This document shows positions 1 to 13,172 of a DNA stretch of 64,000 nucleotides, one piece after another (the first letter of the stretch is position 1; every line of letters begins with the position of its first letter). The translations under genes were made by a program, and so were the position numbers. Location of the stretch: NCBI GenBank assembly GCA_031213475.1, contig JARUPZ010000036.1, positions 1,488,001 to 1,552,000 on the forward strand, in the 5' to 3' direction. The DNA comes from Nereocystis luetkeana (Eukaryota > Sar > Phaeophyceae > Laminariales > Laminariaceae). Under the pieces are notes generated by a model. It was not told the DNA's origin and did no database searches. It saw only the letters and a program-made list of their open reading frames with translations.

Positions 1-1091
1 GGTGAGGGGAGATACGAGGGAGGGGCGTCGTTGCTACCTTGTCAGGATTTTTTATTTTATTTTCTGTCCTGACAATGTTGTTGCTATTGGAATTACTGGT
101 ACACACGGCTATCTAAAATATAGGGCATGCCTTACGTTTTAAGCTGAGTGAAGCCGAAGATCCTACAGAAAAGATCAACCGGAAATCCGTGCCTACCCGA
201 CCGAGGATGCCCGTTTCTTTTGAGCCTTTTCAACAACAGCGCACACAGCAGTTGACGACGTTTACTCATACTCATCCGCGCGAGTTCCTAGGGAGAGCTA
301 CTCTGTGTTACCCCTGGGGGCGACGAGGTGAGATATAAGCCAAGCAGGCGTTACCGCTTGCCGGTAGGGGGGTTACGGTAGCTCTTGACGCTTGGACCCT
401 TCCTTGTTGGTACGCTTCTGAATAGGAGCCTTCCTGGCCCGCGCGAGACTGTGATGGCCATGGCTGTGATTACGTACTCTGTTGTGGGTGAAGGGGGCAG
501 CCTTTCGTTTGTTGTTTAGGTTTATTGCCCCGGGTCCGATGGATTAGCTTGCTTCGTAATGGCCGAGATGCGGCAAACAAGTCGTTTCATTCACAGAGCG
601 GATAGCGTGAAAACAAAACAGAGAACGATCAGGCTTCCGCACAGGAGATTTTATTCTTTTTCGAGAGGGCGGCACCGATGAGAAGGCGCGGGGTGGTGGT
701 GGCGCTAAACGACTTTATTTTTGTTACTACTTTTACTTTTTAGCTCAACTCGTGGGGAAGTTTTACACTCGACGGAGTTCTGGATAGGCCGTGGTCACAG
801 GCACTCCCCCTATAAGGTTTATCGTTCATAGGGTTCAGCATTCCCACTGCTCAACTTTTTTTTCACATCGACATGCAGACTGATGAAGGTCTCTGAAAAT
901 ATGAAGTTTGTTCTTCTCGCAGGCGAAAGGGCAAAAACAATCGCGGGTTGCTCCGTTGCAAGTCGGACGTTGATGCCACCCATCTTTCGTTCCTTTTAGA
1001 TGGGCGTTGCCGCTTTTCACATGAAACGGGCGCTAGTTTAATAAGTTGTACGCATGCCTCGATTGCCGTGGTCCTGTGTCGTCCACCCCAG
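1..1091. other. No gene recognised; probable intron side of the dehydrogenase gene
   Basis: I searched both strands for the upstream exons of the dehydrogenase (Rossmann glycine motif, YxxxK active site) and found none. The stretch ends in a usable 3' splice site (AG at 1090-1091), so part of it is probably intron. The 5' exons would lie outside the window. Confidence 0.4.
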
Positions 1092-1251
1092 GGTTGAAGA
1101 GATCAAGCAGCGGACACCAATGGGCCGATGGGCGGATGCGGACGAAGTGAGCGGGTTGGTGGCGTTCCTGTGCATGAAAGGCGCCGGCTACATCACGTCG
1201 CAGGTCATCTCGGTGGACGGTGGCTTCACGGCCAACGGTTGGATGACCTAA
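1092..1251 (+). CDS. Terminal exon of a tropinone-reductase-like short-chain dehydrogenase/reductase (partial)
   Basis: The frame reads into the C-terminal part of a classical short-chain dehydrogenase/reductase, an NAD(P)-dependent oxidoreductase. The visible motifs are RTPMGRW, then [12 protein letters not shown], then [13 protein letters not shown] and a short NGW tail before TAA at 1249-1251. In this family the segment forms the last helix and strand of the Rossmann fold, and VDGG is the near-invariant end signature. The Rossmann glycine motif and the Ser-Tyr-Lys active site are absent because they lie on earlier exons. I place the exon start at 1092 because AG at 1090-1091 follows a C-rich tract and the homologous reading begins there. 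The open frame continues upstream to 1054 but loses family character. The closest match is the tropinone-reductase group, but the substrate cannot be told from this exon. Confidence 0.85.
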
Positions 1252-4200
1252 CCTCGATGGCAGTAGGGGTTGGTTCGGCGACCATGCCCGAAGGGGGACG
1301 TTTTCTACAGTAGTAGTGTGAAATGGCGATCCAAAGCCGCGGGGTTTTGAAGGCAAGAGTCGAAAATATTGGAGCCAGGTAACCGTATAACCTGTGGTTC
1401 CTCTTGTCTAGTTGGCCACGGCGTCAGCTTCGTGGCGAAGAAGCCCTTCACCCGCCATATAGGTTTCTATTATACCGATCACACTGCAGGGCAACGGCGC
1501 GACGCCGGGTCCTTTCGACGCTAAGCATGTAAGCATCCAAGGCTGGTGTGAAATGGCGGGGGGGGGTAGGCGGGGTGGTGCGGAGTTGATGTCCTTTCCG
1601 CACCCAACGCGCTGGTACGATATTGTTTGAGACGCCGATCGTTTTTGGGAAGGTTGCGGCAGGTCAAGGATGACGCAAAAGAACCGTAGCGACAAGATCT
1701 ACCATCCCCCTGAAAGATTCCTCGCCGTGTTCGTGTTCAGTCTTGCCCTTCTCCAAAACGCCGAGGAACGTGGTCTCCTGCGGGAAGGCTTGCCATCCGG
1801 AGAAAAGCTTGGCGGCACGGCCGACCAGCATTATTCTAGCAGGCGTTGCTTTGTTTATTCTTACTTCGAGTCGCGAAAAGTCTCGACGACGAAATACCTA
1901 TAATCTTTATTCATACGTATGTTAATCCTCCCGCGCTTTTGGCTTGCTTCGCAAACTACCGCCCACCAGGGAGGAATCGCATCCACGAGCTCTCTTCCAC
2001 CTCCCTCCGCTCTCTCCCCACGAGCTTCTTCCCAACAACACTAGGATCTAAATTATGAAGCTACCATTGGAAGAAGTAGTTTCGCGTTGGTTTCATCATC
2101 ACACAAGTGAGTAGTACTATGTAGTACATGCGTCGAACAGTCTGATTGGAGATACGGCTCAGATAACGGCCGCATTTAACCTGCGGGAGGCACCGAATCG
2201 CCCTCGCTGTACTAGCCGGCCCCGTAGGCAACGTCCATAAGCACATGCTGACACCGCGCGGACGAGTTTCTTCTACCCGTCATCTCTTCGCGCATAGTGT
2301 ACGCTATAACTGGCCCGAGAAATCTACCGTTTTGTTTTCGCCAAAACCAGGAAAAAAAAGAAGCATCGCCTCTTCCCTCATGGACCAAGGCTCCGTCCTT
2401 GCGTTGTGTTGTTTCTGTCGCTCCTCGAGTCAAGCACCTCCAACGCTCGTCGACTTTGCTTGCGTCGAGATGCGCTTTGGTGCTCGCGAACGTTTTCCGC
2501 GCCTGCGCAGGGTGCCTTGCCCGTTTGGCTACCCTATAGCCCGTGGATAGGGCCGTACCTCGGTGGGAACTAGCACGGTGGATTATTCTTCGCCTATTAA
2601 TAGTACCTCCTCCACTCCTACAAACCCATCGTCTGCTGTATGTGGTCCCAACTCACAGGGCGAAGATACGTCTGAGGGTTTCGATCAACGCAAGAGGTAA
2701 ACGTATGAAAACATCGTTATGTCATTTCATCATGGTTTTGGTTGTGGACACTCACGCTACACATTGTCAGGTGGCAGACGGAATAAGAAGAATGGAAACA
2801 CGAAGCGCGAAGCTAGCGGCGAGAGGAAAATCGCCCCCCTGATGGGCGTTCTGGCCTACCGCGATAGCACCCGTGACACCACCTCTGCGCCTACAAACGT
2901 ACAAGACAAGCTATTTAGGATGCCAGCTACCACATCTGTATTGAGACTACGAGCTTAGAAGGTAGTTACGCGATCCTACAATACCTGTTCATACACACCA
3001 AGAGTGTAGACTGCTCCATACCGCAGCACGTAGCTGTCATACAGCGAGCTCGGTAGCTTACTAACATGGCCTGCTTCTTGTCACACCTGCGGGTGTGTGC
3101 GACCGAGAAATCATCAACAGGTTATGGACCTCGTTTCAGCCAGCCGCTAGAACCGAATGCAAGGGGAGCCTACCACCTTTGGTCCCAGACTTCCTGCATG
3201 GCGATTGAGACGAACGACTGGTTGTTTCAGTGTAAAGGATCTCGGAACGCACCCCATGGAAGATGTTGAACGTTTTCAAAAAGCGAGTATTGCAACCCTT
3301 TGGGGTGGGAACATTGGTACTACGTAGGAAGTCCATAAATTCGGAGGTTTCCCATCAACTTCTTGACGCACGCACGACGTGCAGCAACAAGGTCTTCGTT
3401 CATAGCACCAGCTGTTTTGCGCGGTGAGTGCCCTCCAGGCTAGGGGTGTTGAGGTTCGCTGATGACTTGGCTTATGGACAGTTGTTTCCACGGGCGAGGA
3501 TACGACTGCAGCGTAACGCGTTGCAGACAGAGATGGAAATCCGCACGCGCGACGTGTGGTAGTAAACTCTGGAATCAATACATCCGCGCTCTGATATTCA
3601 AAGTCTTAAGCCGATGATATTGGTTACGTAGTATTATTATTTTTTGTATGTATGTGATACTCCGTCTAGCCTATGGGATTGTTCGTTAGGCCTCTCAAAG
3701 TCTGTTTTCCAGTACGGTAAACTGGCAAAGGTCTTCATGCGAGGAACATGAGCAATTCGGGCACGTCCCGACCGTGGCACGGACTTGTCTACGGTGACGG
3801 CGGCACTGGTGTTGCAGGTGGCGGTTTCTGCTTGTCCACGACGACCAAAACAGAGCTCATGGAGGAGGTTGGCAGCGTGCCGCCCGAAGTCGAGAGTACG
3901 AGTAAGCACACCGTCATCACCAATCGGACCTCAAAGCGTTCGCACGAAGCACTACGTGGAAATGCGACTAGCGAGTAGTCTGTTAGCGGTTTCCGACTTG
4001 GTAGGTTATTGGCTAGTATTGATGTCAAAGTAACTATCCATAGTACGACCCCTCGATGGAGGCGGCATAGCCAAAATGCTACCCAACTATCAAGTCGAGT
4101 CACCCAGCAAACTTGGTTCCCGTTTCCATGCTGCAACAACGTTCATTGTTTGTTGAGGCGTCGCAACAGCGTCGACCCTGCCCTGCTTCGATAACAAGGG

Positions 4201-6796
4201 GGGCCACCCCTTCTACAGCTGTCGCAACGATTACCACGCATAACCTGACAACGTAAGACGAGTAAATGTGACTGTTGCGACAGGTTTAAACCATTGACGA
4301 ACATTCTAACTGGCCGAAACATACCGTACACGGGCCTGGGAACCTGGACGGGCCTCAACATACATATACTTCGCACCAAACAACCATCCCCGGTACAAAG
4401 TTGATCCGCACGTCAAGCACGACGGCAACATGGGCCGAAGGGTTTGCCTCTGAAATTTTTCCTTTTAAATAGATAGTTGTATGCATCTGAAGTACACTAT
4501 ATTTTCACACTACGATTGCTTTGTAAAGCCCGAAGGGTAGGTGAGCCCAAGACAGGCGTGTCTTGGTACGCGGCATGGTATATTTGTGCTAAAACTTACA
4601 ACTGTAAAATGTGATAGGTGGTACTCCCAATAACGACGATCCAGCACACCTAACGAGGATGATGTTCAGTGACTCCAGGCGATGTTTCGGCAGTCTCAAA
4701 CGACCAATGGTATCGCGGCAATTCAAGAAGACTTTCTCCCACGGTTACCCTAAGCTGATAACTGTGGCCCGGTCACCACATGCGCCTTTCCGCCGACCCC
4801 GCGTTGCTGTTACGTCGATTTTGGAAGCTCCGGCTGTTCCATCACACACAGTGATGTAGCGAAATATGCTTTACGGTAGTCCCAAGCGAATGTGTTTGCA
4901 GCGATGGTGCTAAGGTCTACTGGGTGACCCCACGTTGACGTAGCCCCTGATTTTATTGATGTCCCGACAGACCCTATCGCATTTTCATGATCAAACATGG
5001 GAATCCGCCGTCGAAGTTGTTGTTGTGGGAAATATTTTTTTCAAAATCAGCCGCGGACTCATTTTGGTGTCATCGGGGCGGGTCGGGGCCCCCGTTTAAA
5101 TATTATAGACATCGTACGCGCGCTATCTGGCTGTAAGCGCGGCAATCTTTGCACGTAGCACTCGGCGTCAACGTGCGTGGTCATGCTGTGTACAGTGCAT
5201 TGCTCCTGCCCGAGACCACCCCCTGATGGTATAATATCCTTCTGTCCAGCGGGCATGCTAAGCTCCGCGTGGGCCTTGCTTACGTACGGCGCAGCCGCCC
5301 GTGTAATGCCTTGCCTTGCCGCAATTGTGGCTGAAAATACAAGCTGGATCAACATGAGACTGCCGTCGCCGTCGCGATTGTGTCACCTCCTCCCGTCTTG
5401 CTCCGTGACAGCTCGTCCAGGTAAAGGTCGTGTCACAGGGACTGAATACTCGTGACGCCCAAGTCTGGTTCCTTCCAGGCTATCTGCTTGACGCCTGGGG
5501 ACTCTCCTCCTGCTAAACCGTGGCAAACGATGGCCGTGAACTGCTTTTTACTCCGACTCGATCAGTAGGTTGTGCGCTCGAACGAGCTCGTGGATGCAGC
5601 TGTCGGGATATTGTCCCGAAGAAATGATCTTAATTACGAGTACCTCCCGTGTAGCGCCGATCGTCTCGTCATTGATGATCTTGACTCGAGTAATTTCACC
5701 GGCTTTTCGCTCGTCGCCGTGCGTTCCGCGTCTGCCCTCTGCGTGTTTGATCACCAACAGAGCCGCCGATTTTCTGTCACGAACAAAAAGTGTGGACCAA
5801 AATATCCTGGTTGGCTCAATGGAATGCAGCATAGTGCTGATCGAGGGACGCTTGCGGTGTAGTCGTCACCACTGCTGTGGTGATGCTGATCGATCTGGTT
5901 TGCCCCTCTGGAGCTGTACAGTGCTGTAAGCCCATCGTACTCGTACATGCTACACAAAACCGGCACAAAACCAAGGGGTGTGACTGCCAACATTGTATGC
6001 ATGTAAGGAATGAGCAACTTTTTTATGGGTACCGATACGGCTTCAACGTATCCCTACAAATGTCGACAAAACTACCTGGTACGCGAGTAGTCATAGCGAT
6101 ACTCGGGACAACAAGGTCATGACTTGCAGTCCATGCGTCCAACTCGTAAACCACGGGCACCACGACCGACCTGGAATTAATTGGCTTCGATGATTGATCG
6201 TTTGTTCAGTACAGCTGCTGTAGAGTCGTCTTCAAAATCTAGGGGGAAAGATAACATATGGGAAGAAACAGGCACGTAGCTGAAATTACGCCGGGACAGA
6301 AACGCGTAAGCATTCTGATATTCTTCAGTCTTGGCCAAGGGTTTACCCAATCACTCAGTGGAAGCCGTGTTAACCTTCAATGCAGCGTCAATACTCCAAC
6401 ATATACCCATGATGGGGCGGGGAGCGAATGCGATAAAACTGTGTGTCATGAGACCATATTGAGGAAATACGAAGGACATATTGCAGTATCAGGCCTTCTC
6501 CAGAAAATCTTATGGTTCGCGGCGATATTGGCACGCACCATGCATTGAGTTGAGTAGACAGTCAGCAGCTACATACCTTGCTAATACCTTGTTGCGTGCA
6601 ATGTAGCCATGCGGCATAAACTAGTTACAATATATCCGGTGCGTATACACTATGCTGATATTTTAACGCCATGGTAAGGTCCTTCTGTGTGGGACTGTGC
6701 GATGTTCATGTTCAATACCATTTCATCTCATAGGCAACAGCAACCACATCACGGAAACATCTATATTAATTAGAGGTTGCGTCCATTGCTGCACGA
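1252..6796. other. No supported gene
   Basis: Only short frames occur here, several of them open on both strands over the same bases (for example 5548-5929). I saw no family motif, no consistent splice model and no repeat shared with the rest of the window. Single footprint-like palindromes occur at 2597 (TATTAATA), 3896 and 5639 (TACGAGTA), 5938 (TACTCGTA) and 6073 (TACCTGGTA). Confidence 0.4.
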
Positions 6797-7336
6797 ATGA
6801 AGAATGAACAATACATGCAAAGAGTTACCATAGGCCATGACGCAAGCATAGCAGTGACTGGTACCGGTATGTTATTGTTCGGTCGACGGCGAACAAAGGT
6901 GAAGAGCAAGCGGCGACGCGAGAAGGAAAAACGGTATGCAACAGGAGCAACTGCAAACTACTTAGTAAAACTAATACACATCGCAGGAAGCCACACCACT
7001 AGTTTTACAGTGGGTATGACCGCGCTATCGGGCGGGGTGCCCATGAATGACGACGCTTGGGGGCACTTCGGCGATCAGCCCATCAGGTGTGGAGGAGGTC
7101 GGCAAGCACAAAGGGGAGGGGGGGAGGACGCTCTAGACGAGTCTGCTGGGGATTCGGGGGATAACTACGTACAGGTATCAATTCGGTGTATCTACGGGGA
7201 GTTGGAGCCTGCCCGCTGCATGCCGAAGCGTGTGGGTCGCCTCGTCAGTGGGCCTGTCGACCCAGAGCCCTGCCTCGCGAGCTGCTCGGAGTGGCCAGTG
7301 AGAAGCCGACCTCCCCAACCGGCGGAAGCTGGCTAG
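6797..7336 (+). CDS. Unassigned 179-residue open frame
   Basis: This ATG-started frame is one of the longer ones in the GC-rich left part. The translation has a basic patch (RRRTKVKSKRRREKEK, residues about 30-46) and then a Gly/Asp-rich stretch (residues about 100-120). I recognise no domain. Runs such as GGGRQAQRGGGED come from G-rich low-complexity DNA, which weakens the case. It could be one exon of a gene, a relic, or chance. No TATA-like or splice signal decides between these. Confidence 0.12.
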   Translation: MKNEQYMQRVTIGHDASIAVTGTGMLLFGRRRTKVKSKRRREKEKRYATGATANYLVKLIHIAGSHTTSFTVGMTALSGGVPMNDDAWGHFGDQPIRCGGGRQAQRGGGEDALDESAGDSGDNYVQVSIRCIYGELEPARCMPKRVGRLVSGPVDPEPCLASCSEWPVRSRPPQPAEAG

Positions 7337-9915
7337 AAGGTTGCCCATGGCCGAGCCGGGGTGGAAGTGGGTGGTAATGAGAGATGCCCCGAAGTTCGCC
7401 GACCTCTTTCAGCGGGGCGTCCCTGGATCTGAGATTGCCAGTTACGTGACAAGTGCCGTTTGCTGCAGGTCCGAGTTCATCATGTGTATGGTGCGTGCCC
7501 TTGGGGGAGCCCACTTTTTTTGTTTCTCCTGTGCTCCCTATGCAGCGAAATGACATCGAGTGGTGGGGCTATAGCCAGGCTGTGCGGATCCCGCCTATTC
7601 CACAGCCCCCGAGTGCGTAGGTCTACGCCGCTTGTGACCCTCCCTCCCATTCGCTCGGCCCGGCTGTAACAATCCGGGTCACTTAAAATGCTACCTCCAA
7701 TGCGTCCTGCCTCGTGTGCCAGGCTCGGCAGTGGAGTTCTGGGCAGCGGAGGGGGAGTGTTGGAGCTGCCTCTCAACACGCGTGAAGGACGTGGTATCCT
7801 CGCCCTCGAGGAAGACGTACCTCCCGGTACTCGCGCCGGAGCGTCGTACTCCATGCACCACCTGTCTCCGAGTGTCGCCCAGGAAGGCACTGAGGCACAT
7901 CCCAATCCCAGTCCCCCCCCCCTCCCCTGGTACCCTAAGGGACTATCCATCTATAAATAGTGCCTCACCGTTTGGTAACGTAGACCCGCTGCCGTTCCTT
8001 GCGGCTCCTCTCTTGGTATATAATTCTCCCAACTCGTCTCCCCCCAATCCGCTGGTTCGCATCCCTCCGGGCTCCACTGGCCCGCCTCCCTCGCTGTTTC
8101 TGTCTTCTCAGCTAGGTTATCTCTCTCTACCACCCCCTCACCTCCCCCGGTCCTCGAACGAGGGCGGCCGCCCCTGAGTCTGGGGCTTCACTCCCGTCTC
8201 GGGCCGGGTCCTCTCCCCGCACTGAATCCTCGAGACTCCATCCCAGATCTTCCCGGCTGGCAGCGCCTATCCCTTGCGACCGATTCCCCCTCCTTCGCTG
8301 TCAAGTATAGATACTTCCTTCTCGGGTGTTTCAGAGGTGACCACGGGCCTTCTCTGGGGGGGACCCGATTGTCCCACTGGCGCGGCATCCCCCTTCCCAG
8401 CTGTCTGGCGGCTCTCTATGGCGCGTGGAACAGCGCCTTCCAGCACAAGTTGTTCCCACATTAACTGGTCACTTTCCGGCCCCGAGCCCGCTTCCTCCGG
8501 TGGAGCCTCCATCACCGCCACCAAAAGAAACAGCACGCCACCTTAGTACAACGTGGGTTGAACCCGAGCGTCTGTCTGGTTTGGCGATCCCCCCACTCAG
8601 CATCGAGACCGGACAAATAGCACCAGTATTGGATTGGACTTCAAAACCTCCGACTGGTATTTGAACCAACCTGTCCTGTGGTCGGAGCCCGAGCAGACAG
8701 CACACGATAGTGGCCGACAGCCGCTTCCCATTCATTGGGCCGGGTACATCGTCATATATATGCCCTCCGACACAGGCCCAGAGCGCAGCTGAGTTGTCTA
8801 CAACAACGGTTCACGCCAGGAAAAAACGGGCAGCCACAGTTGGCAGGTGCACACACTCGTTTGAACATCTTCCGAACCGGGGCTTGGCCGCGCCAAACTC
8901 ACTCCTGCAGGAGACTAGACTGTGGTACACCCTTTCTGGCCTGCTAACACACCGGAGGGCCGCAGGAAGACTCGCGCTGGCGGAGATCGGCGTCATATTC
9001 CTCATTCTCCCGTGGCTGATGGCGTACACAAAAGGAGGGACACCAGGCAGCGACAGACCTCCCAAAACACTTCGAGGCGAAGCTTGACTGTTCGTCGTCG
9101 GTGTGTCGTTGGGCAGGAGGGTTAAAAGTCGCAGTGCGCATCCTTCAATCAGAGCCGCTCTAAGCAGGAACCGAGGAAACGTGGAACCCGCTGGTGACCA
9201 AACTCTCGCACGAAGACCCCCCCGCCGCTTCCGCGCTAGAAAGCACCACACTACTGGCGAGCCCTACCAAGTTAGTGGACGGAAGTGCTCTCTCGTGGCG
9301 CCCGAACGATAAGTACGCTTCCTATATAGGTGCTCTTCGAAATCGTCAGCCCCCGCAGCGCTCTATCGCCCCTCGGAATGCTGGTCAACGGTTCGCACGT
9401 CTCCTGCTCGCATTATCCACAAGTACATCGGACCGGAGAAATTTGGTCAGGGCATGACTGGCGAACGTCTGCAGCAGAACGCCGACGAACCGGAGACCCG
9501 TTCTACGACAGAGGTAGCACATTTCCGCTATTTTGTTTCTGAAAGACGCGGTTCATTGACCCCAAATCGTCGGAATGTCAATCTTGATTTCGAAAAAAAC
9601 ATATTGCAGACTTGGGCCATGGGGTTGTTCGCCGCGATCCATTTGATTTTTGCTGAAGTCAGTTTTCGGATGAGGAATGGAGCACCTTAAACGAGGAGCC
9701 TCAGAAAAACTAGGGTGAAGCTCTACCGTAGAACGCCTCCGGATGCGCTCCCACAGAAATTCTGGCAGATTTCCTTGCAGTCCAGCCTCACCTTATTTTG
9801 GGGGAAGTGTCGGCCGGTTTATGTAGGGATTGGTGCTGCGATTGGTGCTTCGGTAGAGGGGTCGTTTTTATGTCCGATAATTTCAGCCGATCAGAGTCAC
9901 TGGGTCGAGTGACTA
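7337..9915. other. GC-rich stretch with proline-rich open frames, no gene supported
   Basis: Frames at 7716-8177 and 8710-9087 are open for more than 120 codons and rich in Pro and Ser, but the antisense frames are open too (7480-7950, 8811-9251). No motif is recognised. C-rich and G-rich runs (about 7911-7925) explain much of the openness. This could be a decayed retroelement gag region, but nothing in the sequence proves it. Confidence 0.3.
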
Positions 9916-10020
9916 TTACGGGGGACCATAGTTAACAGGACCTATGGTATACATAAAAACCTATATGCTTAACCGTTTTTACTAACAATATTTGGTCCTG
10001 TTAACTATGCCCCCCCGCAA
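9916..10020 (-). mobile_element. TA-flanked MITE, copy 1 (Tc1/mariner type)
   Basis: This is the reference copy of a 12-copy family of about 105 bp. It has inverted ends of about 28 bp starting TTACGGGGGACC and a target TA on both sides (9914-9915 and 10021-10022). It has no coding capacity. The interior is asymmetric, so copies can be oriented; this copy is in the reverse orientation. The TA duplication and short inverted ends place it with Tc1/mariner-mobilised MITEs. The mobilising transposase is not in the window. Confidence 0.9.
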
Positions 10021-10292
10021 TACAACGTTTCTCTGCAGGCTAAAGTTTTCGAAGCGTTTTTGTTTTCGCGATACGCACCGCCATGGGGTTGGTTCTTGCT
10101 CTGCCAAAAAAATGTTTTGTTTCCAATTATAAGTGAGGTACAGAGCCACTAACCAGAGTGGGGTAGACGCGGTGACAAAAGTGGGGATATCCCCCTTTGC
10201 GTAGCACCAGTCTTGGCATGATGTGCAGGCGGCTAAATACCGCTGGGGCTAGGCGACAATGGTAGTCGTGACTTGAAATATCCAATCGCTAG

Positions 10293-11643
10293 GTGAGGAA
10301 GTTTGGGGTCGCGGTATCTGGAGGGGCGGGGCACGTGAGGCTGAGGGAGTTTGCGGTACACAACACGGGCAACGGGCTCTTTCTCGCCGACTCTTCTGGC
10401 GTCCAACTCGGTTTGCAGGACGTCGGTACTTGCGGAAGTGGTCAACTGCGTGCCAGCGCTCACGCCTTTTGTGCCCAAGCGCTATGGTGCGAGACCAACG
10501 GGAGTAGTATTACTTCGGATGGCTTCCGAGGGGACCCGGACGATCGCTTGCGTCAGTAGGGTAAAGAAGGGGGGACCTCTGAGGCCTGCGATGGATTGCC
10601 TGGCGTTTCAACCGGAGCTGATGAATTCCCGAGATAAGTTCAAAGGAGGAGGGCGGGAAGCCTTCGTAAACATGTACGGCATTCCTCTCGAGCTTATCCC
10701 TTTTAGAACCGCAGTCCCGTTTTGGGGACACACGACTTCATTTTCAAGTAGTTTGTCCCCAAAACGGTACTGCGGTTCTAAAGGGGTTATAGGGTCCACA
10801 GCCAATACGGGCATAGCTAATACTTTCCTCTATAATGGTACGAGTTAATAGGCGACGCCGGCGTCGCAGCCAACCCCGTCAAGGCCGTGGTGGTGGGTTC
10901 GAACGGGTACACTACTGTAGTGACCGCTTCGTGCACCGGAGGCATGTTGACCTCTGGTGTCCTTAAGTCGGCTTCCTCTTCTTCTGCGCCGAATCCCCAC
11001 TCCATCCTTTGCTCAGAGACGCTGCCCACCGCCTCTCTCTTTGGAGCCCCTTGTGTGTCTCGAATCGCTTTCAGATTCCTCCCGAGATGGGGAAATGATG
11101 CTCGAACAAACCCGCTCCTTGCTCGGGGTTCCAACGGGCCGGTAAGGTCCCAATCCTGACCCAAAAAGCAGCGGAAACTTTTCTTGCCTCCTCTCACGGC
11201 AACTGTAACCCCCCGCCTCCCAGGAAATACAAGCTTGGGCTTGCTAATAATGGGGCTGCAATTTCAGCTGATCACCCGGACAGCCCTCCTTGAATAATTT
11301 ATTGTGCTTCTGCCGCTCCCGGTATCTCGAAGGTTGTTCGTACATGCCCCCACTGCGCCCCGTTGCTTGCTCTCCTCCATCCTACGAAGGACAAAACCTT
11401 ATCCAAGCCACGCCCAAGGAATCGTTTCTTCTTATTATCGAGGGATTTTATATCGACGAAGGCGGCCGATTGCTTGTGAGGCACGTCAGCGGGGCAGCGC
11501 ACGAGGTGGTCCGTGCTTCCATTTCTCGCTACCCCCACCTCGAGCTGAACGGTGTGCTTCTTGATGCCGATGCGGACGTCGACGCTTCCCAGGAACAAAA
11601 ACTTCTCCGCTGCCCTACTAACTCCCGGAACCCTACACGGTAG
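10293..11643 (+). other. Cluster of unassigned open frames, one split by a MITE
   Basis: Frames at 10293-10560, 10351-10848 and 10887-11159, and one ending at 11643 (usable ATG near 11344), have protein-like composition. Examples are FLLIIEGFYIDEGGRLLV in the last and VVVGSNGYTTVV in the third. They are in different frames, the antisense is also open (10817-11197, 11299-11598), and a piggyBac-type MITE interrupts the second at 10698. I recognise no family. They may be exons or relics of one element, but I cannot show that. Confidence 0.15.
10698..10786. mobile_element. piggyBac-type hairpin MITE, copy a
   Basis: This is an 89-bp near-perfect hairpin with ends CCCTTTTAGAACCGCAG, arms of about 37 bp and a short loop. 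It is flanked by TTAT on both sides (10694-10697 and 10787-10790). Sister copies are flanked by TTAA, the target of piggyBac transposases, and CCC(T)n termini fit that superfamily. It has no coding capacity. Confidence 0.8.
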
Positions 11644-13138
11644 GGGTAACCTGGTCCACCGGGTCGGTCACGCTGCGCGCACAGCTTCTCTGGACTAACT
11701 GCCAGAAACGATACGCCCGCAAAAATCGGGCGCCCCCCCTTTGGGGGGGAGTAACGAGAGGCCTCACCAAGGTCTGCTACGGGAGTCAGCAGGGGAATGA
11801 GCTAGCACCTGCCTATGGGTGCGACTGACGGACTCGTCCCAGGCCATACCTGCCTCAGAGTCCGTGGACGTGGAAACGGGTTGGTTTAATTAAGTCAAGG
11901 GATACGTGGCGGCGACGTACCCTTGCTGCGATGATGGATCGACTGCCTCTACCTCCGAGCCGCGAAAAGGACATCATCGAGCTTGTTCGAGCCATGTGCC
12001 CTTCGACGGGCGGAGCCACGAATGTTATACCCTCCCGGTGAAATCTTCAAACGTTTTGGAGGAGAAGGTAGTAGACTCATCGAGCAGCCGGCGGAACGTG
12101 TAGTGGAGTGGAGGGGTGGAGGGTCTCTAGCCAAAAAGGGGATCTCGGAAAACCACCTTTTGCAGGTAGTCTCGGTTTCCACACAGGCAGGTAGTCATCG
12201 AGGAGGGTACCTGGGTTCAAACTCTAACTGCAGGGTCATCAGGAGGCCAGGAGAAACAAGCGGGAGGGAAAGGGTGGTATACGTACACCCTTGGCTTGGG
12301 ACTGGGGCCTGAATGTAGTTTAGAAGGCAAACACACTGTGTGGAGTAGTATGTCATACTCCAGTTCGTAGTACTGGAAACAGAAAGACACGTAATATCAA
12401 TGTCAAGCGGGATGCAGGTAGAGAAAGTTCGTGTACAAACAAGCGAGAATAGTTGGCCTGAAGTACTCGTTCCTTGTTAGATTTCGTTTTGGGTTTTTTT
12501 CTTCCTATTAATAGTGGTCACGAGAGATCGAGATTTATCGCTGAACGTTGTCGAAGGGCAAAATTAATAATTTATAACAGTGACACTACATTTATGAACC
12601 GTAGGGAGTTGAAAACATACCAAGACACAGATAAAGGCTCGTCCAAGAAGGTTATACAACAACAGGGCTGGCAGACTGACATAAGTTTTACCAGGTGCAT
12701 ATGTACTACCAGGTACCGGTAGTTTTTAAAGGAGGTAGTTGCTCACAGGTGCCCGGTACTGGGCCAAGTGTACTACCGTGTTTATGCTGCACTTACCCTG
12801 GCTGCTCTAAAAACGAATTGTCGTGAGTACAACAGGAACAGTGTGATACTCGACTAAACAATGCTATCTTCTAGTATTAATAGTTCACAGCAGCAGCAAA
12901 CAAAACAAGGGCGCGGCGCGGCAGCGGCGATACAACAAATCTCAGGATTGATAATAGTGACAAAGCAACCAGACAGGACCATGGACAACTAAGTGTGTAG
13001 ACATCCAGTAGTCTTCTTCTTCTTCTGGAGGGTAGGCGGACACGGAACACCTCGGCCGCTAATTGTGACATTGGGGCGGGAAGAACGCATTGCACGTACG
13101 TACCAACAGAGTAGGTATCACGTTGAACACGTGTTTGT

Positions 13139-13172
<34 letters not shown>

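Noticed and set aside
4170-4235. Possible retroviral-type zinc knuckle (CFDNKGGHPFYSC)
   Set aside because: One Cys is missing, the spacing is wrong and no gag or pol context surrounds it.
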